From the NCBI GenBank assembly GCA_001695595.3, contig MBPM02000015.1, positions 1,054,001-1,118,000 on the forward strand: a stretch of DNA of 64,000 nucleotides, in the 5' to 3' direction. Made by a program: the position numbers and the translations under genes. Below, piece by piece: positions 32,760-45,225 of this stretch (position 1 is its first letter; each line of letters opens with the position of its first letter). Origin of the DNA: Plasmopara viticola (taxonomy: Eukaryota > Oomycota > Peronosporomycetes > Peronosporales > Peronosporaceae). Under the pieces are notes generated by a model. The model was not told where the DNA came from. It worked only from the letters and a program-made list of their open reading frames with translations, and did no database searches.

Positions 32760-33945
32760 CATTAATTGTATAAATTACGCCGTTTCCTACGCTTCGACAA
32801 GTTGCAGGCTTCAGCAGCTGTCGGTCGATCCCTTGAAATTGATGCAACACACGCTCGTCCGAGCTCCACAATGCTTCTAGGGCACAATTGCGAATAATTC
32901 ACCTGCATTTTACCCATAGTCACCTGTTGCAAATTGACTCCATTGGATTTTTCTTGGTTCTTAACTTGTTCCTACGGCAAAGAATGTGAATCCAGCTCTA
33001 AAAGCACATTTCAAACGAAGAAAAATCTGCTTTTACGTCGTATCTCTCACCTAGTATCACCTCAGGTGCCATCCCCAATAATATCCCAACGCCTGCCGTC
33101 ATTGTTTGATCCACTCGTTCCTCCGAGATCCCAAAATCCGTCACTTAAGCTTCCATAGCCTGATTCTGTAAAGTGGTTCGAGACTTTAGACCGCGATGAA
33201 CTACAGGAGCGAGGGCAAGTGGGCCAGAGCATGACAACTATTAAGTGCAATCGTGGTCTTTTGTCGGTCTAGACGTACATCCCCCCTCCAACTATCCAAG
33301 CACGACATAGACATCAGATAAAGCATTCCACGCCACACTGATGAAAGATTCCTACGCGAGTGAGAAAGCAGCATCTTGACGGCCATTTTGGTGTCATCAA
33401 ACACACCTTCCACCACTTTACCAAAAACACCACGACTTATCATATATTTCATACAGATTTTGTCTCGAGGCACACGCTTGGCAGCAATCACGTCGTCATT
33501 CGAGTGGCTTGCTGTTCCGTCTTCGTGCGCTAATTCGCTGGCCGTCACTTACGACAACAGATATCGATGTCCAGGAGAATGATGAGTAAACAGACAGTTC
33601 CAATAATCGCAAATATTGCTGGCGCTTGAAGGCGATTGCTGCGGCGTATGGCTACACTGTCGAGACGTCAGTATTGTGTACATTCTTGTCACTGTCGAAT
33701 AATACCAATTGGTCCAGGGATCGTCGTGTTTTGGTCTGCTGAAAGGGTTTCAAAGAGTGCCGACGTAGTCTAGTCTGGCAATCACGTGGTAACCTTGACT
33801 CAAAATTAGCTTTCTTGACCCTTCGCCATTGCCCGACGAAAAGACACGTTGAGAGTATGACAGCTTCTCGCACTTGATGTCACGAAAGACTTCGACCAAA
33901 ATAAAGACTTTATCGGACGTACAGTAAAGTCGATGATGCAACGAC
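32760..33945 (-). pseudogene. TKL-type receptor kinase pseudogene, copy 1
   Basis: Pieces on the - strand in order are: an ectodomain remnant (33941-33750), one transmembrane helix (APAIFAIIGTVCLLIILL, about 33615-33560), and a kinase domain with VPRDKI, glycine loop SRGVFGKV, MAVKML (ATP lysine), LAHLPSLL, VVHRGLK in place of HRDLK, a TAA then VTDFGIS, and GMAPEVILG, then YDVKADFSSF. This is the layout of oomycete membrane TKL kinases. The HRD aspartate is replaced by Gly and the frame is broken by stops and shifts. A better HRD but lost DFG occurs in the duplicate at 55370-56500. Confidence 0.75.
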
Positions 33946-34035
33946 CCTCTCGTTCACCATACGCGCTGCACGAAGTACCCTCCCATGGAGTGCCGGCACA
34001 AGATACTCACAATGTCGATTACCCTGCTCAATACT

Positions 34036-34792
34036 CGCGCGATTCCACACACAGATGTTGCCACTCCATCCCGTCGTCCACGCGAGTCGTACCTCTCTCG
34101 GAAGCCACTTCTTCTCGATCGAGTTGATGTTCCAATCGTAAGAGTAAAACGGCATTCTTGATCGTCACGGCACTGCGCATGACTGTCCGTCGAGACAACA
34201 GCGTCGTGTCGTGCACTGTAAAGAGATAGCCCACTTTTCGTCGACCAGAAACCCGATCGACCGACTCGACCCAAACATTTAGTGAAAACCGAACTTTTTG
34301 CAATGCACGGGCATCCTCTGCGATCTGTCGACAGGCTTCGGCATGCGCGCGTGGGACGCCACCACGTCGATGGGGACGCGTGGAATACCGCGCAATGGGG
34401 GACCCCATGGCAAACGGAAGCGAGTGCTCGTTGGAAGGACGTGAGAGGCGAACGACGGGCGATTTCGTCGTGGTTTGACCTTGACGCCAATTTTGAACGC
34501 AACACGAGAATAAATCGCGTCTCGAACTTGTCGGGTCGCTTGATCTTGACGCGGATGGTTCGTCGTGCGTCAAGAAATACGCCGCGAGGTGAAGGGAAGG
34601 AAGCAGGTTCCAATGCCTTGGAAGCCACGCAAGTGCGCCAAGTGTGAGTCGAACGACAAGGCACGCCTTCCAGTCGATCTTATGAGTTTGAAACGTATAC
34701 AATTGCCCAATCGTATAGCTTTCTGACTGCTGCAATGCGGTGCTGTCTTGACCAGGCACGTGCTGCATTGGCATGGCAAGCGGAAGTTCCAT
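34036..34792 (-). pseudogene. Truncated, inverted copy of the PH-DUF547 gene (5' part)
   Basis: Starting at ATG 34792 (MELPLAMPMQHVPGQ) this matches about the first 250 codons of the gene at 57416, then stops abruptly at CGCGCGAGTA where homology to the kinase flank resumes. Relative to unit 2 it is in the opposite orientation. Many of the differences I compared are synonymous in this frame, and one indel (five codons, near RVDETQGNDG in the full copy) keeps frame. The PH and DUF547 domains are absent, so it is not expected to encode the working protein. Confidence 0.8.
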
Positions 34793-35400
34793 TTTAACAA
34801 CTTAAAGGCCTTGCAGAAGCCACTTGGAGTACTTCGTTGCAAGTGGCAAGTCTAGAGCAAGGAAGAATCGGCTGTTTCGTGGTACTTGGGTTTGAAAGTG
34901 TCCTTGGAACTGGAAATGGAAGCGAGCGAGCGTCACGTGACCGTGAAAGGACAAGGACTCGACTTTTATATGAGGAGAAGCAGTAGTGAAGAGGAGCCTC
35001 CGTCTCCAACCGATTGTATCGAGTCGAATCCATCGCTGGCTGGCTACGATCGTCTTGAGTTGCCATCGGGATTGGAAGTCTGTGAGATGAATTGCAGCGA
35101 GCAGGTCTCCCAGGATCAGCCAGAGGCATTTCAAGGGCGTCACGTGACCCGAAGGAAACACGAGGTGTAAGAAGACGGTCGTGACCCAACGATAGGTATC
35201 TCTATTGAAACACCATAGAATGAAGACGGAGAAGGCGAGGAAGCGGTCATACGTCGCTCAAGACTGCACGAGAGCTTCAAATCGAAGCTTGCTTTGCTTC
35301 ATTAGAAACGAGGAACTAGTGATGGGACGGGAAATAAAGATTGGGCCATTTGCTCGAAATAGACATGAGGCACGACCCGGTGTATTGACTTTAGTTAAAA
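34793..35400 (-). promoter_or_regulatory. Duplicated promoter region of the PH-DUF547 gene
   Basis: It aligns (inverted) with 56820-57415. Two perfect palindromes GTCACGTGAC lie at 34932-34941 and 35139-35148, 207 bp apart, the same spacing as in the full copy. A TATATAAAAG-like box lies at about 34962-34972 on the - strand side. Frame-changing and missense differences in the long open frame across this region argue that it is not coding. Confidence 0.55.
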
Positions 35401-35439
35401 GCTAGCTCCTGGTTAGGTGGGTTATGAAACGACGCTTAT

Positions 35440-36529
35440 CTTTCCCAGATGAGCTAAACAATAATTGAGTTACCCTTTGAAGTGTAATTGTGGCTCGCAA
35501 AAAGTATTGAAGGCTTCAGTGAAATTGGAAGTTTGAGACTTTGTGGAGAGCGTTCTAGTCGTAACTTGAGGTAAGAGTGAATATTATTGCACACCGGTGT
35601 GTCGAAACAAAGCAGTGACAATTTCGCATGGTGGGAAACCATTTACACTGACCAGTTTACGTGACTCTACTATTTGCGTGAAAAAGTCTGCTTTCCTTGG
35701 CCAAACTGATTTATCTCCTAACAACACTCATGCTCGATTGTTTATACAAAGTCGAATCTTCCTTAGGTATTGAAACTGCGTTTTGGTAGAAGAAGTCGGT
35801 ATGGATTCGTAATGACTTGACAGCGCAGAAGTCGATAGCTAAGTGCACGCGCCGGCCTCGAAAAATGACAGGTATGTATTGCGAAAGCGGTGACCCAAAA
35901 ATGCATATAACCCCCAAGGCCACGCGAGAAAAGAACTGAAGTTTCTCATCCCAATCAAAAATAAAAAGCTATCAGTGCTTATAGAGCGTAAGGCGTAATA
36001 AAGCTTATGAAATTTATTAAGCGCAAAACCGCAGTAGAATTTTTGAAGCTAGAAAAAGCGTAGAAGCACAATACAGCTCTTTAAATTCATAAAATCCGTA
36101 AATAGCGTTATGAGCTTATAAAGGTTTTAAAGCCAGGAAGAGTGTACCGTGGAAAAGTGTAAAACCGTAGATCATAGGGATCTTCGCAACCAAGAATAAG
36201 TCCACATCCGCGTGTAGTAAAACTGACTTGGTTTCGCTTTTCCAATCCTGGAAAAGTACTGCACAAAATTGTAATTAGCTTGAAATTCACTAAGACCGGG
36301 TAAAATAAATCCATAAGCTAGGTGCCACTGAAGTTGGCAAATGGGTCCTAAAAAGTTTCATGTTAAAATAAATTTAAATAATAATTGTATTGGTGTGAGG
36401 TTGCGAGCCGTGAGCGCTTAAGAACATTAGATAGCCGTTGTAGATAAAGGCGTATCGTTGTTAAGCACTGCCGAAAAACGGTTATAAATTGGAGACAAGG
36501 CGCATCGTATACTGCCTAGTTACGATTTA
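35440..36529. repeat. Duplicated segment X, copy 2
   Basis: Partner of 22203-23376 in the same orientation, with the same internal ATAAAGC-type motif cluster (about 35955-36150). It ends at GATTTAC, where the 3' end of the unit-2 LINE begins. Confidence 0.75.
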
Positions 36530-39500
36530 CATATAATGTCCGGAGAATACAGCATCGAAGATCATGAAAAATTCGAAAAGGCAGTTTTATGCCATAATTT
36601 TGCTGGCATTAATCTGGCAAAGTTAAGTCGACGAGAAACAGCGAATGGTCGCAGCAAATAGTAGTAGCAACAATTCATTTGATCGGGGATAGGAATAGCC
36701 GCCAAATTCTTTTTGATGTATGACAATCCCTTAGAAAATGCTTATATGTTTTACGCTCAAACAGCCATGAACGCAATTCATGTCCTGAGTATGCCCGCCA
36801 AATTTGTAGCGAAATCCTAAGCCGTTATGTTGAAGTCTTAACAGAAAATGTGAAAAGGCTGGGAGAATACCACGTTGAATTCGTCGTTGTGTAGACCAGA
36901 ATTAGTGGACAGCGCGAAATTGTCAAGTCTCAGCGACTGTAAATGAATTTGAAGAAGGTGAATCTGCTTGAAGTAGGCAGCGAATTAAACCGTTGTTTGC
37001 TTGAACAATGTTGTACTCATCAAATTTTTTATATATGGAAGCGGAAAGCATTGTTGCCGAGGTAGCCGGAAAGATAGCAAACGTGCCATAGTAAGCAGGT
37101 ACTTTTTGTCTCGGCGCCAGGCGCTCAGCCACTCGAGTACGAGAGCAAACCGGTCAAATAGAGGATCCAGATTTAGCCTCTCGAAGCATAAAGGTGTCAA
37201 ATATTCAACCACAACCCTGGCAAAAGGTAGATATTCGTAAAACATGTGATGGGATAAATACTGGCAAGCTCTTCGAGAAAGTTATACCATTATTTTCAGT
37301 CCAATATAAGATTGTGTTCCAAATTGGCCCATTGGCTTAGAAAAGACCGGATTGGTGTTTACAAGCCTAGGCATCATTATAGAAATTCATAATGAAAGCG
37401 CGCCGTGCCATTAGCTCGATATATCTTTCCGTGATGTAGTAATCGAGGTTTGGAGAAGCATGTACAGAAAGTCTGAGCCGATGCATTGGCCTTGATGAGC
37501 TAACTCAAAGGCAGCTTGTGCAGGGATAATCATTAAGGAGAAGAACGACGCTTTCTCTGCAGTGCCGAATAAGCTGACAAATTGGATAAATCTGAAGCAG
37601 CTAAACCGAATCTAAAAAAGTTTGAAGATCTAAGCCCCCAGCAGTGTAATGCACGAAGTGCCACTTGCTGGGAAATTGGCTTCGAACAGAAAAGTTCTTT
37701 GCGGTTGATGGTTTAGTGTGGCTAATAAAATTCCCCAACATTATTTATTTCCTCCTTGGAAACCATTTGCACGCTCAAGAAATGTCACAGTAGATACAAG
37801 AACATTGTTTTTAATAACAAGGCTTGACCTTGTAAGGTACGGAAACTCCAACGCTAAGCCATGCAGAGCTTTTGCAATCGGAGGAGCAGTTGGTCGAGCC
37901 GGAGGCTTGTTTGGCTTCGGGGTCGCACTGAACTACTCAGAAGCGTTTTGTGCTCTTTGTTGTTAGAACCCGAGGTCCGATGTTGGGTAAACTGTGTTGT
38001 AAGCCCATTCAAATGCAGGCCGCACGCCTATTTGCTTGCTTGGCCGCAAGACTGGACTGCTTGCTCGACCGATTATTAGGATTTTTTTGTTACGACCGCA
38101 GATTTGACCACTCGCTGACTACTTATTTGACTGCTTGCCTGCCGCTTGTTAAGCTGCCGTGCTTAAAACCTCGTGCGCCTTAAAGCCAGAGTCGGCCGAT
38201 TTTGAAGGACAAGAGTGAAAATATGACGCTTTTATCCAAGTGTAATTGCACGTCGGTAGCAGTGCAAATATTTTGAACCCGGGCGAGGAATGATGGGGTC
38301 TAGTGGAGATCGTTGACAGGCCCAATAACACTGTCAGCAAAGCTGAGAATGCGATGAGTACTGTCCCGGATCTTGATCGAGAAATTGTGGTCAACGAACC
38401 AAATTTAACTAAGTAGGGGCTCTACGAAAAGACCGGGAGATAACGGACCCCCTTGCCAAACGCCCGTTCCCAAACAAAAAAGATGTGAGCGAAAATGGTT
38501 ATTCAGGATTCGTACCAATTAAAATTTGTTTAACCCAGAGATGAAATATGTCACCAAATCCCCAATGCTGTAGAATGGAAGCTAAAGGCCGACAGTTGAC
38601 ATTGTAAAAAGCCTTTGCAAAATTGAGGCAAATGGCACCAGCAGGGGTTCGCAAATCACAATTGGAACAGTAATTTTAAAGATCCAAAAAGTAACGAAAC
38701 GCGTGGCGGCTATCCTGACCGAACAGTCATCTCCTAAGAGCACAGGTGTAGCTCGATCAAGCCTGTAAGCCTTCGCTTTCGGTCAAACTTGGTATCGACG
38801 TAAGCGGACGGTAGTCCTTGGAGCTAAACAACTAGTGTTTTTGTGTAATAATGATAGGTGAGCGCGGCGCTGAAATTTGGTCTTGAAGTTGGGGAGCGTA
38901 GACCAGTTCAAGCACTAGTGTCCACAAGAAGGGAAAAGCTGACAGTATTTTGATGGCAAGCATCCGGTCCTGGGCTCTTTCTACATGTCGTGTGTTGGAT
39001 GGCGTAATGGAAGTCATTAGCTACGAATAGCGCTTCATACAATTAAACTTTAAGATAGGTGAGTCTCCGGCTGTGGTGTTGTAGCATAGACTGGACATTT
39101 TCAGCGTTAAAACCCTTAAGCCGTATAATTAGATCTTCCGAATTTGACGCACAGTGAGTCGAAACGACTACGTCTGGGTCCCGCGAAATTTCCTCTCGGT
39201 GTGTCGACCGTCGAAAATAAAAGGTTAAGTGCTGTTGCCGCGGGAGTCCGTAACAACTCTTTCTCCGTAACAACTCTTTCGAAGAGGTACCGGCATTAGG
39301 CACAATTCGGTCAAATTTGAAATCAAATTGCGCTTGCAAAGAGCCGTATTGAAGTCAACAAAAGCTTTACAAGCTTCCTGGCAGCGTAATTCGGTCAAGT
39401 CATTTGGAGCAAGCATGAAATGCTTTCAGCTTCTCGAAAAGTCGTAAATAACTAACGTAATTGAGCAGCCGATGCATGTTATTGTTGAATGTATTCCTTA

Positions 39501-42500
39501 CTTAAGTAAATGCGGTCGCGGCGTTTGTGCTCACCCAGCTAGCCTTATAAGTTACGGGCAGGGTCTATACTGATTTAGAGGCGCTGCAAATTGACTCCAA
39601 CGTGATATCGGATGTCTTCACATTGGCGAAGCCACGGCGGACACTTAAATGATGGTTTGGTGTGGATAATTGAATCCAATGATGCCAGATATTCAACTGG
39701 GACATGGACTCCGGGACCTATTTATAATCTAAAAATGTGCCTGGATGAGCAAATAAGGTTGTCGGCAACATCCACACTTGCAATGCGATAGTCAAATCTG
39801 TTTTTTAAGTCGGGTCCGGTAACTTCGCACGTTGTAGAATTTTCCAAACGCCATGGATCTAGTAAACTCATATTAATCTTCCAGTCGAAAAGCTCGGGCC
39901 TCCCGCTTCTATGATGATCAAGAGAGTGGCGGGCTTGATTGAGTTCAGATTCCAAAGTGATATTAAAGTCACCGAGTATCAAATGTTAGGCCGAGTCATT
40001 AAAAGTGCGCGGAAGAGCACTACGAAATGACGAGCGGTCGTTCGATAAACAGGACCGTAAACCGCTTAATTTTTTTAGTGCCAAGCTTGCCGCTTAAACC
40101 AAGTACCGATCACTTAATATTGGGTCATTGGCATATTGTTGCGTGACATCTAAAGATTTTAAAAGGAGTGATTTTTACTAAAAGCAAGGGCGACCCCTTG
40201 TACAAAGTTGTTTGCGGGTTGGACCAGTAAATACAAGCGTTGGAGTCCGCTGCGTCAAGAAACTAATCCTTTTTTGGGAAACAAGGCTGGTGCGTTTTGT
40301 TTCTTGGAAAGCAATAGCTTGGTAGTGAGAGAGAAGATCTCGGTACTTGGTAACTCTTGGTCGATTAAGACCATTTACGCAAAATGCTTACGCTTTTAAA
40401 AGCCCAGCTACCTGCATCTGAGGTGAAGTTGAGGAGTTACGTCGTCAGATAGGGGCAGCATAAGATCTTAGACCTATTAATTTAGAGTTTTCAAAACTGT
40501 CGACACTGTTACATATTGCATCAGGGCTTTAGCAAAAGGGCTAAAACTGAGCAGCTGTAGAGAGCGGTCGTTTGGAAGATAAAAAGTTGGACTGATGCGG
40601 TATCGCGGAACCTCATCAGACATAACTTTTACCTTGACCCGGTCGTGATAAACCGTTGGCGCCATAATATGGATAACTGCATCCCAAGTAGATATAGTCA
40701 AAAGCGCTTCAACAGCCCCTGGTGGTGCAGGCTTGCCGTACTTTAGAAGACGCTGTAAAAGTATACTGGCTATACCTGGGGCACGAAGGAGGCGTAGACA
40801 TTTTTGGTACCTTAAAATTTCCTTGCAAGTGCAGAGTTGAGAAGCCAATAGATGGCACACCGCTCGATTAAGAGCGAAAGCATCAAGCTCTATACGGAAA
40901 ATATTGTTCTTAGCATAAGACCCGGGTTAGTCTCTAGAGTGACCTACTGGTCCAGAAGGGGTCGACTACCAAACTCTTTAATAAAAGGATTGGCATAATC
41001 AAAAGCCCACCTCGAGTCGTTGACTAGACTTCGTACTTAATGATTGACGAGGTGACCACTGATGAAGGGTTACTTTTTGTATGGCGAATCGCTTTTAAAG
41101 CAAATCTCATCGTCCATTGATTTATTAACAAGAGGCCAATGCGGAATTTCAGGTCCCAATTCATTAAGCCACAATGGGCTTTTAAAATTCGGCCTAATAA
41201 TTGGCTGGGCTTGGATCAAGTCATCATATTCTTAAATCGTATAATCGATAAAAATGGACTACAGAGTTTGGGATAGAAGTAACCGATAAAGCTCTACGAT
41301 TTTCAGCCGCTTTTGCATGAACTGGGGCATTCGAAAGCGAAATCGGTGCAGAGACCGTTTTAGCTAGCAAGATCAAGAAATCAAGGCTGATTTTGTTGTG
41401 GATCGTCGTCATTATCGTCAAACGCCGCGGGAATACCCGAATTTGGCATCCGTCATCGATGTCGCGATTGACGTAAAGACGATCGTAGGAAATTGATGAC
41501 CAAAATATTCGATAGCGAATCGAGTAAGGCTCACTTTTTTGCCTATCCAATTTTTTGGCAGATTTCTTGCAGCCTCTTCTCCTTGGTGCTAATTAATGGA
41601 AGGGGGGGGGTCACTCAATTATAAAGTCCATCTGATGGCTTTGAAAATGAAAAATCATCATGCCATCGTCCGGGGAGGGAATAATAAAATTTTCTGTAAA
41701 GGTTTGTTTGGTGATGTTACTCAAATTTCGGGAGTTTGATTGTGTGCGAAGTAAACGGTGCGTTCGCGGTAAGGCAGACCATTATACCTTTTTGTTGAAA
41801 TGACACACGTGAAAGGGTTTCCACGGAATCTAAACCAATCAAAAATAATGCGGTCAGTGGCTTCATCTGGAAGTCATACCAAACTCACATAGTATCGAGA
41901 ATCGTATTGAGAAGAACGGGCAACTTGTGTGGAACATGAATCCACATACGGTGAAGTCCCGTTGATGCAACTGGCGTAGAAGCAAATCTGAGGGCATCGC
42001 ACTAAAGCGCATTAATACTGGGAGAGTCAAGCTCGGCTTCGCTTGCGGCGAGAAGTGAGTCCGTAGGACTTGGCGCGGGAAAATTGGGCGAGATGAAATG
42101 TTTGGTGTAAGCATCTTCTAAATTTCTTTTTTTCTTTCTTTCTCGTTTTGTGTGGAGTTTTCATACAATTTTTTTCCTTGTGTTTGTAGGGATGTCTTCG
42201 TACGAACTTTTCAAAAGTAAGGTGGTCTTAGTATAGACTATTCAGCTCTTTTTCCACTTTTTCTGAGCTTGCTTAAAAAGGCTGTTCGATAGCCAAAGGC
42301 TCACACTCAGTTAAAATTTACGCGGGTGACTGACTGCAGCTATAGTGCAAACGCAAACTTTGAAAGCTTAACCACACAAAATCGCGAGAAATTATTTGCA
42401 AGCCTTGCATCGCATAGCGCATCGAAATACACGACGTATTGCAACTGCAGTCCTAAAACTAGAAAGTTAAGTCGGTGAACCCCTTGCAAGGTGGGTTTTG

Positions 42501-42850
42501 CGTCCTTTCAATCCGAATGCAATATGCCCTTAAATCAGGAAGCGGAGGTAATATTTCAGGAGAAAGGCGCATAATTCTTGGTACAGTAGAGCGAAAGGCG
42601 TAGACGCAGAGTGCAGAGAGCTAGTTTTGGGCAGCAAAAACTGCGAGATTAAGGCTGGGAAACCTGGTTGGTCGAAGCGAACTCGGCGCAACGAATAATA
42701 ATATGAGGCGGTCAAAGGCAATGACTGACAGAAACTGCGAGTGGACGAGGGACAGATGAGCTCTAAGCATTAGCACAATTGTGGCCTTTTCTCATGCATT
42801 TGTTTGAATAAAGGCAAATCGAGGACTCACGCTATATCATCTTGTGGTAC
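36530..42850 (-). mobile_element. Unit-2 LINE, colinear but decayed
   Basis: Best ordered member of the older LINE family. Right to left it carries 5' UTR and ORF1 start (MLTPNISSRPIFPRQVLR near 42114), ORF1 body (near 41550-41224 and 40860-40477, with ERTVYF and AVIHIMAPTVYHD words), APE-type endonuclease (39982-39722: LGDFNITL, LDPWRLEN, FDYRIASV), reverse transcriptase (39420-37500), RT C-terminus (37245-36985) and the zinc region (36900-36530). Frames are broken by many stops, but order and orientation are continuous, which defines the ancestral arrangement against which unit 1 is inverted. Confidence 0.75.
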
Positions 42851-42989
42851 AAACGCTCACATGACCTGAAAACAATTTAAATAATACAACCAGCATTGCA
42901 TTATTTTATTGTTATAAGTAGTATTTCCTCTTTGAAGCAAGTTGCTGTGTCTCACCACATACGGTAATACTCGTACTCAACCTTAATTA

Positions 42990-43475
42990 CACGTGATAGA
43001 TCGCTTATCTTCTATCAAAATTGTCTAAGGTATAAAATACACTTGTCACATTGACAGCGCAGCTGAGAATTTATGCAGCAGTGGTAGACGCAAACTCTCC
43101 TGAGCTTTTCTCGATCAGGAGCTTCTGTTCGATCAGCTTGTTCATTTATTTGGGTGGCGGAAAGCCTAGCACCAAGAATAAGAAACCTGTTTACTCTAGC
43201 ACGTTTTCTATCCACACGAGCCCTTTGAACTTCTCGCAATTCATATATTAAAATTTGACAATTTCAGCCATTTTACGCAAACAACGAATATATGTCTGTC
43301 TGTTTCATGCGAATCTACATTCCAGTACAGACATTGGGACAAAAAAAGTACTTTGTCCATTGGTTACTGATCTGCTTCAACGCGATGTTTCTCCATCCAT
43401 TCAGAATTTTTAATCCGACTTCAACACAATGGCCTAGTCTTCCGCTACAAATTTGGTCGGCATACCAGAATTACG
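42990..43475 (+). mobile_element. 5'-truncated LINE 3' fragment, head to head with the unit-2 LINE
   Basis: The + strand carries a decayed RT C-terminus and zinc-region piece (shared with 37070-37250 and 25890 sequences, for example LRYKFG-like near 43450). It abuts the 5' side of the - strand LINE. It is interpreted as a separate, 5'-truncated insertion. Confidence 0.5.
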
Positions 43476-43841
43476 ACAGAGGATGTTTACGATCTGTAAA
43501 CAACGTAAGAAAGTTGCAAATAGTTATGATTCGGTGACTTATGGCCGCTCTTGTAGTTAAAGTCGCCTGTCGTGTGGTGGCTTGTGCTCGTCAAACTTTG
43601 TATTCAGGAGTCTTTTGATCAGTTATTGTGAGTACTGAATTTGATATTTTGATGTTAATACACCGCTTATTTACGTTGATCGGTATTCATAGGTGCTTTA
43701 TAGTCTTAGTCATATCATACAGGGGATGTCTTTTTTAATATCGGAAAACGTTGCTTAAATTTATTTCTGAAAAAGTAATGCCAATGTCATCATCAACTTT
43801 GGGAGAGTATAGTTAATGATACTTTCATAAATTAAAATGCC
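43476..43841. repeat. Duplicated flank Y, copy 2
   Basis: Partner of 30346-30740, same orientation. The homology ends near 43841, where the 5' end of a young LINE begins. Confidence 0.7.
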
Positions 43842-44343
43842 CCACACGTCTTGAGTTACTTCCTAATTTGCCGGCTCGAGCACAAGCGCCCGATCCTGCC
43901 CCATTTCTGTTCAGAGACAGTTCCCGCCGCCGTCGTCAGTTCTCTCCGGAGTACTGTAGACCGCCGCTACGCCTTCGCCGCCGCCGTACGCACCTCCCAG
44001 TGAGTGCTACCGCCACCGCCAAGTCCAACCGCCGCCGACAGTTGTCGCTGTCTTCTACCGTTGCTTCTGTCTCTCCTCGCGGAAGACTTTCGCTTCGTCG
44101 GTTTCCTTCTACGGTCGCTTTCTCCGGTGTACAGTTGTACAGCCAATTTGGAGTGGACGTGAGTGTTAGTCGGACTAGTTCCCTCTACTCAGCCAAGGCA
44201 ACTTAATACTGTGGTGTTGTCTCCTCACTGGTCGCGCTGATCACGCGTTTGCCTTTTGGCCCATTGAGAGAAGTTGTGGGTAGTTCTTATCCCCACCACA
44301 GTTGATCTGTCTAGCTGCGCTCACTAAGAGACTAATTGGTAGA

Positions 44344-45225
44344 ATGGTTTCTGATCCTAGCTCTGCTTCGGCGACACCATCGGCGCATCCGCCGCCAGGA
44401 AAGAACCGCAATTCCCGGCCGCCAAATCGACCAACAGCGCCAAATCGTCCACCTGCGCCTAACCGCTCGGTGACGGATGACAACGCCTTTGAAGAAAGCA
44501 TCGCTCGTTTCAACGACCCCGACGCTTCGGAGGAAGAGCGCTGTCAAAAAGCGTTGGCGCCACTTCCATCGCCTGTCGATGCGAAGCATTGCACGCGCTT
44601 GTGGATTCCAGCTGGTCGCTTAACTGCCGAACGGAACATAGACGAGCTTTGTGTATCCTTGAAGGCGGGTTATCAGCCGGAACTTTGGCGCAAGTACCTT
44701 CATCTGGGCTGCGTCCGCGACTTCGTGCGCATTGCCCATCAAGGGATCGGGTTTGTCTGCACATCGAATGAAGCTCTTCGTTGCCTGGGCGGGGTTACCC
44801 TCAAGGTGTGTAACACCTTAATTACTATTCGGAAGTATTCGCTTTTCGACAAGCTATACTTTGTCGACCTTCAACGTCTTCCGTTTGGCGTGCCGGACCG
44901 GGACATTTACAACTGGTTTGTGGGACGTAACGCCAGGCCCGTTCTGATCACGGCTACGCACGATCACGGCATGGTCAAGTCGCGAGCACGCACGGTGTAC
45001 TTTAACGTTATGTCTTGCCCACCCGGGTTATTTGAACCCAATGGAGAGCCTCTTCGCGAAATTTTTTTCGATACGGACGACAGACCGTGCTTCGTCCAAC
45101 ACCGCCTGCACAAGCATGACCGTGTGCGCCCTCCATCACTGCGTCCAGCTGCGCGCAAGCCATTCGACGTTTCAGACGCCAGTATGCAGAGCGGAGACAA
45201 GACGAATGAGCCAGTTTCTTGGCGA
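44344..45225 (+). pseudogene. LINE ORF1, N-terminal part
   Basis: ATG 44344 opens MVSDPSSASATPSAHPPPG, a Pro/Ser/Asn-rich start, followed by a folded-looking region with LYFVDLQRLPFGVPDRDIY, RARTVYFNV and FVQHRLHKHDR. It resembles the RNA-binding ORF1 protein of jockey/R1-type LINEs, though no zinc knuckle is seen. The frame stays open past the inversion junction to 45282, but those last codons belong to antisense RT sequence. Upstream (43842-44343) is a C/T-rich 5' UTR shared with 60500-60949. Confidence 0.7.

Larger units (their letters stand above)
22203..35400. repeat. Segmental duplication, unit 1
   Basis: This block aligns piecewise with unit 2 (35440-58200). Shared parts in order are segment X (22203-23376 with 35440-36529), a LINE (23377-30345 with 36530-43475), flank Y (30346-30740 with 43476-43841), kinase pseudogene region (31426-34035 with 54400-56590) and the promoter and 5' part of the PH-DUF547 gene (34036-35400 with 56820-58200). 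Several sub-blocks are inverted between units. Unit 1 lacks the young LINE and most of 50531-52770. Divergence is substantial, so the duplication is old. Confidence 0.8.
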
